A DNA stretch of 64,000 nt from DATFDN01 sp963818725 (GTDB lineage: Bacteria; Pseudomonadota; Alphaproteobacteria; Acetobacterales; Acetobacteraceae), in assembly GCA_963818725.1 (NCBI GenBank), contig CAWFTU010000014.1, positions 620,001 to 684,000 on the forward strand, given 5' to 3'. Of the stretch, positions 44,610 to 52,863 are shown piece after piece (position 1 is the first letter of the stretch; every line of letters starts with the position of its first letter). Position numbers and translations under genes: made by a program. The notes under the pieces are model-generated. The model was not told the DNA's origin. It worked only from the letters and a program-made list of their open reading frames with translations, and made no database searches.

Positions 44610-45551
44610 TCCGCCAGCCCAGCCTCGCGCCGCGCCTTGCCGGTCAGCTCGCCGAGTTGGCGGCTCGCGGCTTCGATGTCGGTCTCGAACTTCAGCAGCA
44701 CGTTCAGCGTGTCGCGCACCAATCCGGTCTCCAGCACGCTGGCATGGAGCAGGACCAGCACGCGCGCCCAGTCAATGGTCTCGCTGACCGAAGGCGCCTT
44801 CTTCAGGTCGAGTCCGCGCAGCGACTGCACGAAGCCGACGAGCTGGCGACGGAGGCTGTCGTCCAGCCCCGGCACGCGGCTGGCGATGATTCGGCTTTCC
44901 AGCCTGGCGTCGGGAAAGCCGATATGCAGGTGCAGGCAACGACGCTTGAGCGCGTCGCCCAGGTCGCGCATGTTGTTCGAGGTCAGCACGACCACCGGCG
45001 GCACCTCCGCCGCGATCCGCCCCAACTCGGGGACCGTCACCTGGTAATCCGAAAGGATCTCCAGAAGAAACGCCTCGAACTCCTGGTCCGACTTGTCCAC
45101 CTCATCGACCAGCAGCACCGCCCCCGCGGGCGCTTGCAGCGCGCGCAGCAGAGGGCGCGGCTCAAGGAACTCGGCGGAGAAGAACAGATCGCCGAAATCG
45201 TGCAGCTTGGTGATCGCGCTATCGAGTGTCGACGTGTCGCCTAGCACCTCGCCGATCTTGTCGCGCAGGATCTGGGTGTAGAGAAGCTGCTTGCCGTATT
45301 TCCACTCATACAGGGCCTTGGCCTCGTCCAGGCCCTCGTAGCACTGCATCCGGACGAGCGGCAGGTCGAGCCAGGCGGAGACCGACTTCGCCAGCTCCGT
45401 CTTGCCGACCCCCGCCGGACCCTCGACCAGAATCGGCTTTCGGAGCTGGTGCGCCAAATAGACCGCCGTGGCGATCTGCCGGCTGGGGATAATAGCCGAC
45501 CCCGGCGAGCCCGCTCTCGACCGCCTCGATGGAGGTCACACGCTGGTCCAT
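44606..45551 (-). CDS. MoxR-family AAA+ ATPase (one frameshift near the start)
   Basis: The main frame (to 44606) has Walker A VEGPAGVGKTELA, Walker B VLLVDEVDKSDQEFE, sensor TSNNMRDLGDALKRR and the MoxR C-terminal helix region, about 283 aa. The conserved N-terminus lies in another frame: MDQRVTSIEAVESGLAGVGY from ATG 45551. One extra T near 45497 in GGCTATTATCCCC separates them; without it the text runs GYIPSRQIATAVYLAHQL. CoxD/MoxR ATPases act as chaperones with VWA partners. The stop overlaps the VWA gene. Confidence 0.85.
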
Positions 45552-45654
45552 CGCGGGGTTCCCGGGCGGAACCCCGGCTGAATACGGCATCTGCACCCGC
45601 CACAAATCCTACTGACGGGTATCCCCTAGCATCAACTGGCCCCGGCCCAAACCC

Positions 45655-46569
45655 TCAGCGGCCGAAATTCAGGAGCAAGCCGGGTTCGGGCCACTCCATC
45701 GCGCCGAGCCGGCCGGTTTCCGACAGGGTGATATAGGCCGTCCGCAGGTTCGGGCCGCCGAAGCAGATGTTCGTCGGGTGCGTGTCCGGGGCCTCGACGT
45801 GGCGGAGGACGCGCCCGTCCGGCGCGATGACGGTGATGCAGCCGGATACCAGGGTGGCGACACAGACATCGCCATTGGCCTGAACGGCGAGGCTGTCGAA
45901 GCGCGCGAAGCCTGGCAGCCCAGCGACCAGCCGCCCGCCATGTGGCGACGGAAAGCCCTGCTTGCGCAGCACACCCGGCGCGACGATGTCGAAGGCCCAG
46001 AGCCGCGCCGCCTCGGTGTCGGCGACATAGATCGTGCGCTCGTCGGGCGAGAGGCCGACGCCGTTGGCGCTGACGATTGGGTGCGCAATCTCGGTTACGC
46101 GCGACCCGTCGGGCAGCGCGTAGTAGAGCCCCCCGTGGTCGCGCGTGCGCTCGAAGCGCTTGCCCATGTCGGTGAAATAGAAACCGCCGTGCTGGTCGAA
46201 GACGAGGTCGTTCGGCGCCGAGAGCCGATGCTCGCCACAATGGGTATAGAGAACGCGTGCCTCGCCGGTCCGAGGATCGATCCGTTGGATCGACCCCCCT
46301 TGGTAATCGTCGGCCGGACCCTGGCCCATGAAATGGCCAGGCACGTATCGACTGCCGCCGTTGTTGCAGCAATAGAGCGCGCCGCCCGGGCCGATCGCCA
46401 GCCCGTTCGGACCGCCGCCGGTGGCGGAGAGCAAGGCGACGGAGCCATCGGCGCCGACGCGGATGACGCGGCCGCCGGCGATATCGGTCAGCACGACCGA
46501 GCCATCCGGCATCGCCACCGGACCTTCCGGAAATCCCAAGCCCTCCGCCAGAATTCGAACCTCGGCCAT
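45655..46569 (-). CDS. SMP-30/gluconolactonase family protein
   Basis: A 304-aa six-bladed beta-propeller lactonase. Family motifs are AEGLGFPEGPVAMPDGSVVL at the N-terminus (metal-binding Glu in FPEGP), ALYCCNNGGSRY, SAPNDLVFDQHGGFYFTD (Asn ligand) and ANGVGLSPDERTIYVADT (Asn and Asp ligands). It should open a lactone ring with a divalent metal. The ATG at 46569 is used because conservation begins there. The serine hydrolase gene is upstream on the same strand. Confidence 0.9.
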   Translation of the reverse strand: MAEVRILAEGLGFPEGPVAMPDGSVVLTDIAGGRVIRVGADGSVALLSATGGGPNGLAIGPGGALYCCNNGGSRYVPGHFMGQGPADDYQGGSIQRIDPRTGEARVLYTHCGEHRLSAPNDLVFDQHGGFYFTDMGKRFERTRDHGGLYYALPDGSRVTEIAHPIVSANGVGLSPDERTIYVADTEAARLWAFDIVAPGVLRKQGFPSPHGGRLVAGLPGFARFDSLAVQANGDVCVATLVSGCITVIAPDGRVLRHVEAPDTHPTNICFGGPNLRTAYITLSETGRLGAMEWPEPGLLLNFGR

Positions 46570-46594
46570 GCGCCCCCCTCCTGCTCCGGCCCAG

Positions 46595-47779
46595 TCAGGC
46601 CGCCTTGCGGCCGCTCTGCCCGGCGTAGACCGCCGTCTCGAACGCGTCGTAGAGCGCAAGCACCTTCGGATCGGCGAACGGCAGTATCTGCGTGAGGATC
46701 ACGCCGCACACGCGGCTCGCCGGGTCGATCCAGAAATACGTGTTGCCGAGCCCCGCCCAGGTCAGCGCGTTGGCGGACCGCCGGCCCGGCACCGCCGCGG
46801 TGCTGACCATGAAGCCCAGCCCCCATTTCTTGGGCATGCCGGGGAAGAACTCGGCGTCGTTCGAGGCTTCCGCCGCGACTGTCACCAGCTTCGTGACCGT
46901 GAGGTCGCCAATGTTGTTCTGGCCCATCAACGCGACCGTCTCCGGCTTCATCACCTGCTTGCCGTCCAGGGTGCCACGGCCGAGGATCATGCGGCAGAAC
47001 GCAAGATAGTCATGCCCGACCGAATAGAGCCCGCCGCCGCCCATATGGAACTCAGGCTCCTGCGGAATTTCAAAATCGATCGGGACAAGGCTTCCGTCGG
47101 ACTGACGCGCGTGCATCCGGGCCAGGCGCCCGCGCTGATCAGGGCGAATCTTGAAGCCCGTCTCCACCATGCCGAGCGGCGCGAAGACATGGTCCTGCAA
47201 ATAGGCGTCGAGCCGCTGACCGCTGAGCGTCTCGACAAGCTTGCCGGCGAAATCGATATTGATCCCGTACTCCCAGCGGGTGCCGGGATCGGCGACGAGT
47301 GGCGTCTCCAGCGCGCGATTCTGGCACGAGATAATCCCAGGGACGCCCGCATGCTCCCGATAGCGGACGATGTCGGCGTTCCACATCTCGTAGCTGAACC
47401 CGGCGGTATGGGTCAGCAGGTGGCGCAACGTGACCGGACCGCGCGCCGAGCGCAGCCTTGGCTTGCCGGAGTCGTCCCAGCCCTCGAGCACCTGCGGCTT
47501 GGCGAGCTGGGGCAGGATTTCGCCAAGGTCCTGATCGAGCCCGACCTTGCCTTGCTCAACCATCTGCATGGCCGCTGCCGAGACGATCGCCTTGGTCATG
47601 GACGCGATCCAGAACACCGTGTCCGGCGTCATGGGGTCGGGCTTCGACAGGTCGCGCCTGCCGAACGCGCCCTCGTAGATCGTGCCCTGGTCAGTGCCGG
47701 CGAGCGCGACGCCGCCGGGCACGTCCCCGGCCCCGGCGGCAGCCTGCAACGCCGTGTCGATCTCGGCTCTGTTTGACAT
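46595..47779 (-). CDS. Serine hydrolase, beta-lactamase/EstB type
   Basis: A 394-aa class C beta-lactamase-like esterase. The nucleophile motif SxxK is in WIASMTKAIVSAA (about residue 59), and YxN in WEYGINIDFAG. The third motif is less clear in AGLGNTYFWIDP. No signal peptide is seen, so it is probably a cytosolic esterase of the EstB type rather than an antibiotic-resistance enzyme. The ATG at 47779 was chosen for an upstream GGAGG. It lies 25 bases from the SMP-30 gene, suggesting co-expression for ester or lactone cleavage. Confidence 0.88.
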   Translation of the reverse strand: MSNRAEIDTALQAAAGAGDVPGGVALAGTDQGTIYEGAFGRRDLSKPDPMTPDTVFWIASMTKAIVSAAAMQMVEQGKVGLDQDLGEILPQLAKPQVLEGWDDSGKPRLRSARGPVTLRHLLTHTAGFSYEMWNADIVRYREHAGVPGIISCQNRALETPLVADPGTRWEYGINIDFAGKLVETLSGQRLDAYLQDHVFAPLGMVETGFKIRPDQRGRLARMHARQSDGSLVPIDFEIPQEPEFHMGGGGLYSVGHDYLAFCRMILGRGTLDGKQVMKPETVALMGQNNIGDLTVTKLVTVAAEASNDAEFFPGMPKKWGLGFMVSTAAVPGRRSANALTWAGLGNTYFWIDPASRVCGVILTQILPFADPKVLALYDAFETAVYAGQSGRKAA

Positions 47780-47804
47780 CCAATCCTCCCTGTCTTGGTT
47801 CACT

Positions 47805-48608
47805 TTATGCTGCCGCCAGTTGCCGCGGCTGATAGATCGCGGTGTGCGCGATCCGGGCGACCGGAGTCCGGCCATTCGCTACTATGAGCGCGTCCAGCTC
47901 CACAAAGCGGTGTCCCTTGTGCTCGTAATTGGCGCTGACGCGGGCGCGTACCGTGATTTCGTCACCAATCCGCGCGAGTGACAAATTGCAAACGGAGCTG
48001 CCAACATGCATCCAGGGGCCGAGCACAACAGTGTGACTCAACGCCCAGTTGCCGGTCCGCAAAATCACGCCCGGATGTGCGAGCCCCTGCTCCGCGTAGA
48101 TCGGATCGGTCTCTCGAACATCGCGCAGATAGGTGGTGATGAAATCCCGAGTCAGCAGCAACGGACGCATTCCGAGCCACGTGCCGGGCGCGAGCGAGAC
48201 CTCATCGGCTGGTTCGCGAGCAGCGGGGGGATCGACCGCCTGGAACGCATCCAGGCTTGGCGCAGCGACTTGAGCCGGAAGCGCCGCGTGTCCGGTGGCG
48301 CAGACGACGCCTCGGCTCTCCACGCGCAGCGCCAAGCCGTCATCGGCGGGCTCGGCGGTGACCAGCGCCTCTTCCCCATCATACAGCGGCTTGCCGAATC
48401 GGCACGCGGCGGTCCCGCGCTCAAGCCACGCGCGCCCGAAATGCTGCACGGGCGCGTGCATCATGTAAGCATACACGTCCACCCCGGGCACCAAGCCGCC
48501 GTTAAAGCCGAAACGCTTGGCAACCGCGTCATCGTGGATCTTGTTTTCGGACGCATGGGCCGTATTGTGCGCTTGGACGCGATACGCGGCGGGTGCGCTG
48601 GCCGGCAT
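47805..48608 (-). CDS. Hotdog-fold-like protein of unknown function
   Basis: A 267-aa protein. The text HNTAHASENKIHDDAVAKRFGFNGGLVPGVDVYAYM near the N-terminus resembles MaoC-type hydratases (a FxGxLVPG-like helix), and DEITVRARVSANYEHKGHRFVELDAL near the C-terminus resembles a second hotdog domain. Two hotdog domains in one chain is the layout of some enoyl-CoA hydratase 2 and acyl-CoA thioesterase proteins. Catalytic residues cannot be assigned with confidence. It lies between the serine hydrolase and the RAM-domain gene, all on the minus strand. Confidence 0.65.
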   Translation of the reverse strand: MPASAPAAYRVQAHNTAHASENKIHDDAVAKRFGFNGGLVPGVDVYAYMMHAPVQHFGRAWLERGTAACRFGKPLYDGEEALVTAEPADDGLALRVESRGVVCATGHAALPAQVAAPSLDAFQAVDPPAAREPADEVSLAPGTWLGMRPLLLTRDFITTYLRDVRETDPIYAEQGLAHPGVILRTGNWALSHTVVLGPWMHVGSSVCNLSLARIGDEITVRARVSANYEHKGHRFVELDALIVANGRTPVARIAHTAIYQPRQLAAA

Positions 48609-48618
48609 GGCTCTCTCC

Positions 48619-48873
48619 TTAGCCGCTCGCGGCGGTGAAGGCGTTGAACGTAATGAGCGTGTACGTGTCCCTGACGCCGGGCAGGCTCTGCACCCGCTCG
48701 GTGACGAACAGGCCGATATCCTGGTCCGGGTCGAGGTAGAACTTGCCCAAGAGGTCGTACTGGCCGGAGGTGGAATAGAGCTCCGACATTTCCTCGATCC
48801 CGTCCGCCGCCTCCTGGGCGACGCGATAGGCCTGGCCCATTTCGCATTTTATCATGACGAAGATCGCGCGCAT
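48619..48873 (-). CDS. Stand-alone Lrp/AsnC ligand-binding (RAM) domain protein
   Basis: An 84-aa protein consisting only of the alpha/beta RAM domain: MRAIFVMIKCEMGQAYRVAQ, then GQYDLLGKFYLDPDQDIGLF and a C-terminal VRDTYTLITFNAF. The DNA-binding helix-turn-helix of Lrp is absent. Such small proteins can bind amino acids or other effectors as oligomers, or modify full-length Lrp regulators. It is divergent from the ThDP enzyme at 48968, with a 94-base promoter gap. Confidence 0.85.
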   Translation of the reverse strand: MRAIFVMIKCEMGQAYRVAQEAADGIEEMSELYSTSGQYDLLGKFYLDPDQDIGLFVTERVQSLPGVRDTYTLITFNAFTAASG

Positions 48874-48967
48874 CCCGGTTTCCCGCCTGTAGTCGGCCGT
48901 TATTTCGGCGTGACATACCCGTTGCCATTTCTATAATGAGGGGCGTCAGCGCCTCGGGAGTGATAGC

Positions 48968-50743
48968 ATGGAATTGGCACAGGCCCGCAAGGCACGCGCC
49001 CTGGCTCGCATGGGCGGACGAATCCTGGCCGATGCGCTGGTCGCGCAGGGGATCGACCATGCGTTTTCCGTTCCGGGTGAAAGCTTCCTGGCCGTGCTCG
49101 ATGGCCTGTACGACGTTCGCCAGAAGGTGAAACTGGTCACGTGCCGGTTCGAGGCGGGCGCAGTGAACATGGCCGAGGCGTACGGGAAGCTGTGCGGCCG
49201 GCCCGCCGCCGCCTTCGTCACGCGCGGTCCAGGCGCCTGTCATGGGGCGATCGGCGTGCATACCGCCATGCAGGACAGCACGCCGTTGCTGCTGTTCGTC
49301 GGCCAGATCCCGCTGGCACACGCGGGGCGCGATGCCTTTCAGGAAGTTGACTACCGCCGCATGTTCAGCCCGCTCTCGAAATGGGCAACCCAGATCGATG
49401 AGGCCGGGCGCATTCCTGAGATCGTCGCTCATGCGGTGGATGTCGCGCGATCGGGCCGGCCCGGTCCAGTGGTGATCGCGCTGTCGGAAGAGATGCAGCG
49501 CGAGATGGCCGAGGTCGCCGACGTCGGCCGCGCCCCTGTCGCCGGAGCCTACCCCGACCCAGTAGCCATGACCGAGCTGCGGGAGATGATGCAGCGGGCG
49601 CGCAAGCCGCTCGCCGTGGTGGGCGGCTCCTGCTGGACGGATGCCGGGCGGCGCGGATTGCGCGATTTCCTGCACGGTCACGACATACCCGTCGCGGTCG
49701 GCTTCCGTCGCCAGGCATCGTATGATGGCGGGCTGGAGACCTTCGTGGGCGATCTCGGCGTCGGGTCGGACCCGGCGCTGATCGCCAAGGTCAAGGAAGC
49801 GGATCTGATCCTGGCCATCGGCTCGCGCCTCGGGGATGCCGTCTCGCAAGGCTATACGCTGTTCGAGGCGGCCAAGGGCACCCCAATCGTGCAGGTTCAC
49901 CCGGACGGGGCCGAGATCGGCCGCGTTTTCCGCCCGGCACTCGGCATCGTCGCCGACCTCAACGCGTTCGCCCAGACGGCGGCGGCCAGCGAGCCGGTTC
50001 ATGTTCACTGGGACGCGTGGCGGGCCGAGCTGCGCGCCTTGCGAGAGGCGGGGCGAGAACCGCCCCTTTATCCCGGCACCCTCAACCTGGCCGAGGTGAT
50101 GCGTACACTGGAGGGAATGCTGACCCGCGATGCCATCGTCACCACCGACGCCGGCAACTTCGCTGGCTGGGCGACGCGCTTCATCGACTTCCGCGAGCAC
50201 CAGCGTTACCTCGGCCCGACGAGCGGCGCGATGGGCTACAGCGTGCCCGCCGCGGTCGGCGCCAAGGTCACGTTCCCGGATCGCATGGTCGTGGCGCTGG
50301 TTGGCGATGGCGGGTTCTTGATGACGGGCCAGGAGATCGCGACCGCGTTCCACCATGGGGTGGCGCCGATCGTGCTGGTTTTCAACAATCAGATGTACGG
50401 CACAATCCGGATGCACCAGGAACGGGACTATCCGGGCCGCGTCTCCGGAACCGGGCTGACCAATCCCGACTTCGCCAAGTTCATCGAGGCGTTCGGCGGC
50501 CATGGGGAGGTCGTCAGCGACACCGCCTCGTTCGGCCCGGCCTTCGAGCGCGCCGTCGCCAGCGGCCGGCCCGCGCTCATTGAGCTGCGCATCGATCCCG
50601 AGCAGATCACCACGCGCACGACCATCACGGCGCTGCGCGGGAAGAAGGCCCCGCAGGTGGTGAGCGCCAAACCAAAGCGCGCAGCCGCGCCCAAGCATCC
50701 GAAGCCAGTCGGACGGACCAAGCCGGGCGGCAAGCGGGTGTGA
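48968..50743 (+). CDS. Thiamine-diphosphate enzyme, acetolactate-synthase-like, with basic tail
   Basis: A 591-aa ThDP enzyme with three domains (Pyr, central, PP). The ThDP activator Glu is in VTCRFEAGAVNMAEAYGKL, the PP-domain motif GDGGFLMTGQE ends in FNNQMYG, and ITTRTTI closes the core. The overall pattern fits acetolactate synthase-like enzymes such as benzaldehyde lyase, oxalyl-CoA decarboxylase or sulfoacetaldehyde acetyltransferase relatives rather than biosynthetic IlvB; no small subunit gene follows. A tail of about 40 residues (KPKRAAAPKHPKPVGRTKPG) is Lys/Pro-rich and unusual. The reaction is unknown. It is divergent from the RAM-domain gene. Confidence 0.87.
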   Translation: MELAQARKARALARMGGRILADALVAQGIDHAFSVPGESFLAVLDGLYDVRQKVKLVTCRFEAGAVNMAEAYGKLCGRPAAAFVTRGPGACHGAIGVHTAMQDSTPLLLFVGQIPLAHAGRDAFQEVDYRRMFSPLSKWATQIDEAGRIPEIVAHAVDVARSGRPGPVVIALSEEMQREMAEVADVGRAPVAGAYPDPVAMTELREMMQRARKPLAVVGGSCWTDAGRRGLRDFLHGHDIPVAVGFRRQASYDGGLETFVGDLGVGSDPALIAKVKEADLILAIGSRLGDAVSQGYTLFEAAKGTPIVQVHPDGAEIGRVFRPALGIVADLNAFAQTAAASEPVHVHWDAWRAELRALREAGREPPLYPGTLNLAEVMRTLEGMLTRDAIVTTDAGNFAGWATRFIDFREHQRYLGPTSGAMGYSVPAAVGAKVTFPDRMVVALVGDGGFLMTGQEIATAFHHGVAPIVLVFNNQMYGTIRMHQERDYPGRVSGTGLTNPDFAKFIEAFGGHGEVVSDTASFGPAFERAVASGRPALIELRIDPEQITTRTTITALRGKKAPQVVSAKPKRAAAPKHPKPVGRTKPGGKRV

Positions 50744-50791
50744 CCGCCTGCCTTGCGGGGGCTAACCGCCCGGCCGATTGCGCGGTTCCCC

Positions 50792-51070
50792 TTACTTCTG
50801 GGAGCCCGTCGAGCCGCCCGCACTGGAACTGGAAGACGAGGGCCGTGCCGGCGGGCCATTCTTGTTGCCCGGCTGGCCGCTCGTTCCCGGACTGCCAGCG
50901 GCGTAGCCTTTGTTCGTCGCCGTGCTGGGCTTGACGTTGGTACCCGCGGCGGGACCCGATGTCGTGCCGGTGCTCCCGTTGGAACTGCTCTCGGTGTTCG
51001 CCGCGACCGCCGGCCCGATCGCCAGGAAGCCAGCCAAAAGGCCGGCTAGGAGAGATGCCTGAAGTTTCAT
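50792..51070 (-). CDS. Small secreted Ser/Gly-rich protein
   Basis: A 92-aa product. A signal peptide (residues 1-23, ending AVAAN) leads into about 70 residues made almost only of Ser, Gly, Thr, Ala, Pro and Asn. Low-complexity secreted proteins like this are common in Acetobacteraceae, but the function is unknown. It has a good ribosome-binding sequence (AGGAGGACGTTCC) before the ATG at 51070. It is convergent with the ThDP gene, 48 bases from its stop. Confidence 0.7.
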   Translation of the reverse strand: MKLQASLLAGLLAGFLAIGPAVAANTESSSNGSTGTTSGPAAGTNVKPSTATNKGYAAGSPGTSGQPGNKNGPPARPSSSSSSAGGSTGSQK

Positions 51071-51293
51071 TGGAACGTCCTCCTGTCATTGTTCCGCAGT
51101 CCGGTTCCGGTCCCAAAAAAGTTCGGAAACCGGCTGACTGGGGTGCAACGCGAGGATAACGATGCCGGTTCCGGGCATCACCCAGGCCATGGCCGCCAGC
51201 ATCGCGCCCTCTCGCCCGTAAGTGGCACCAGCGTCCTTGCCTGGACGCTCGCGGCGGGGCAGTACACACTTGACCGACGAACGGAGGAGACCG

Positions 51294-51701
51294 ATGCCCG
51301 AGCCGGGACGCGCGCGGCCGAAGCCGACGCCGGAGACCAAGCACTTCTGGGACGGCACGCGCGAAGGCGAGCTGCGCTTGCAACGGTGCGACGCGTGCCG
51401 CAACGTCTATTTCCCCCCTCGGCCATTCTGCCCGGCCTGCGCCTCGCGCCAGGTCAGCGTCTTCCCCGCCTCTGGGCGCGGCGTGCTGTGGAGCTACGTG
51501 ATCCACCACCGACCCGTGCCGGGATTCACGCCTCCTTATGCGATCGCCGTCGTGCAGCTTGAGGAAGGTCCGCGCCTGATGACCAACATCATCGACTGCC
51601 CGCAGACGCCCGAGGCGCTGCAACTCGACATGAAGCTTCAGGTCGCGTTCCACAAGCTCGACGACGATATCACGCTTCCCCTGTTCCGGCCGGCGGAGTG
51701 A
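51294..51701 (+). CDS. DUF35/Zn-ribbon OB-fold protein (second pair)
   Basis: A 135-aa protein. The zinc ribbon CDACRNVYFPPRPFCPAC (about residues 32-49) precedes an OB-fold domain with VLWSYVIHHRPVPGFTPPYA. It is a clear DUF35 partner protein, differing from the copy at 32834 in length and sequence. The ATG at 51294 has GGAGGAGACCG ahead. The thiolase-like gene starts 4 bases after its stop, so both should be made together and form a complex. Confidence 0.9.
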   Translation: MPEPGRARPKPTPETKHFWDGTREGELRLQRCDACRNVYFPPRPFCPACASRQVSVFPASGRGVLWSYVIHHRPVPGFTPPYAIAVVQLEEGPRLMTNIIDCPQTPEALQLDMKLQVAFHKLDDDITLPLFRPAE

Positions 51702-51705
51702 CGCG

Positions 51706-52851
51706 ATGCTGAAGCCAGGAGAGATCGCCGTCGCGGGCGCGGCCGAGACCACGCGGCTCGGCACCATTCCCGATCTGTCGCAGATCCAGCTGCACGCCGA
51801 CGCGGCGCTGAACGCGATGGCCGATGCCGGACTCTCGCCCAAGGACATTGACGGCGTGGCCTGCGCGGTGGAGACGCCGGTGCAGATCGCGCACTACCTG
51901 GGGATCACGCCCAACTGGGTGGACGGCACCTCGGTCGGCGGATGCTCGTTCATGATCCATGTCCGCCACGCAGCGGCGGCGATCGCCTCGGGCCTGTGCC
52001 GGACCGTGCTCATCACCCACGGCGAGAGCGGCAAGTCCCGCGTCGGCGCCCCGCCCCGCTCGGTGCCTCCCGACAGCCTCGCCGGGCAGTTCGAGCAGCC
52101 CTACGGGCCGCTCGGTCCGCCCTCGCTGTTCCCGATGCCGGTCCTTCGCTTCATGAAGACCTACGGCGTGACGCATGAGCAGATCGCGATGGTCTCGGTG
52201 GTGCAGCGCGAGTGGGCGGCCAAGAACCCGCGCGCGACCATGCGCGACCCAATCACGGTGGAGGACGTGCTCGGCTCGCGCATGATCGCCTACCCGTTTC
52301 GGCTGCTACAATGCTGCCTGGTCTCGGACGGGGGCGGCGCGCTGATCCTGGCTTCGGCCGAGCGGGCGCGCGACATGAAGCAGAAGCCGGTGTACATCCT
52401 GGGCACTGGCGAGAGCGCCGAGACGCCGATGGTGAGCCAGATGGAGGACTTCACCTCCTCGCGCGCGTTCCGCGTCGCCGGTCCCACGGCCATGAAGGCG
52501 GCGGACGTCGCGCACAAGAACGTGGATCACCTGATGATCTACGACGCCTTCGCGCATCTGCCCCTGTATGGGCTGGAGGATCTCGGATTCGTGGGGCGCG
52601 GCGAGGCGGCGGCCTTCATCGCCGGGCGCAACACCGCGCCGGGAGGCAAGTTGCCATTAAACACGAATGGTGGCGGTCTCTCCTACGCACATTCGGGCAT
52701 GTACGGGATGTTCGCGCTGCAAGAGAGCGTGCGTCAGATGCGCGGCATCGCGCCGGCGCAGATTCAGGGCGCGAAGATCTCCGTGTGCCACGGCGTCGGT
52801 GGGATGTTCGCCGCGTCGGGAACCATCGTGTTCGGCAACGAGCGCGTCTGA
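51706..52851 (+). CDS. Thiolase-like (lipid-transfer/aldolase type) protein (second pair)
   Basis: A 381-aa thiolase-superfamily protein. It starts IAVAGAAETTRLGTIPDLSQ and has DGTSVGGCSFMIHVRHAAAA (a Cys near the family position), YPFRLLQCCLVSDGGGALIL and the C-terminal NTNGGGLSYAHSGMYGMF, a His-containing motif of SCP-x type enzymes. It is likely an acyl-CoA thiolase or retro-aldolase that needs its DUF35 partner. It is followed 12 bases later by a CoA-transferase gene. Confidence 0.88.
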   Translation: MLKPGEIAVAGAAETTRLGTIPDLSQIQLHADAALNAMADAGLSPKDIDGVACAVETPVQIAHYLGITPNWVDGTSVGGCSFMIHVRHAAAAIASGLCRTVLITHGESGKSRVGAPPRSVPPDSLAGQFEQPYGPLGPPSLFPMPVLRFMKTYGVTHEQIAMVSVVQREWAAKNPRATMRDPITVEDVLGSRMIAYPFRLLQCCLVSDGGGALILASAERARDMKQKPVYILGTGESAETPMVSQMEDFTSSRAFRVAGPTAMKAADVAHKNVDHLMIYDAFAHLPLYGLEDLGFVGRGEAAAFIAGRNTAPGGKLPLNTNGGGLSYAHSGMYGMFALQESVRQMRGIAPAQIQGAKISVCHGVGGMFAASGTIVFGNERV

Positions 52852-52863
52852 GGGGCACGGGTC

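Noticed and set aside
43236..45551. VWA/MoxR pair as an anti-phage ternary system
   Set aside because: The sequence fits CoxE/CoxD-type maturation factors and there is no third defence component nearby.
46595..47779. Antibiotic-resistance beta-lactamase
   Set aside because: There is no signal peptide, and the SMTK and YGIN motifs plus length fit EstB-like cytosolic esterases.
48461..50698. 745-codon minus-strand frame opposite the ThDP enzyme
   Set aside because: The plus-strand enzyme is complete with cofactor motifs. The other frame has the composition of an antisense shadow.
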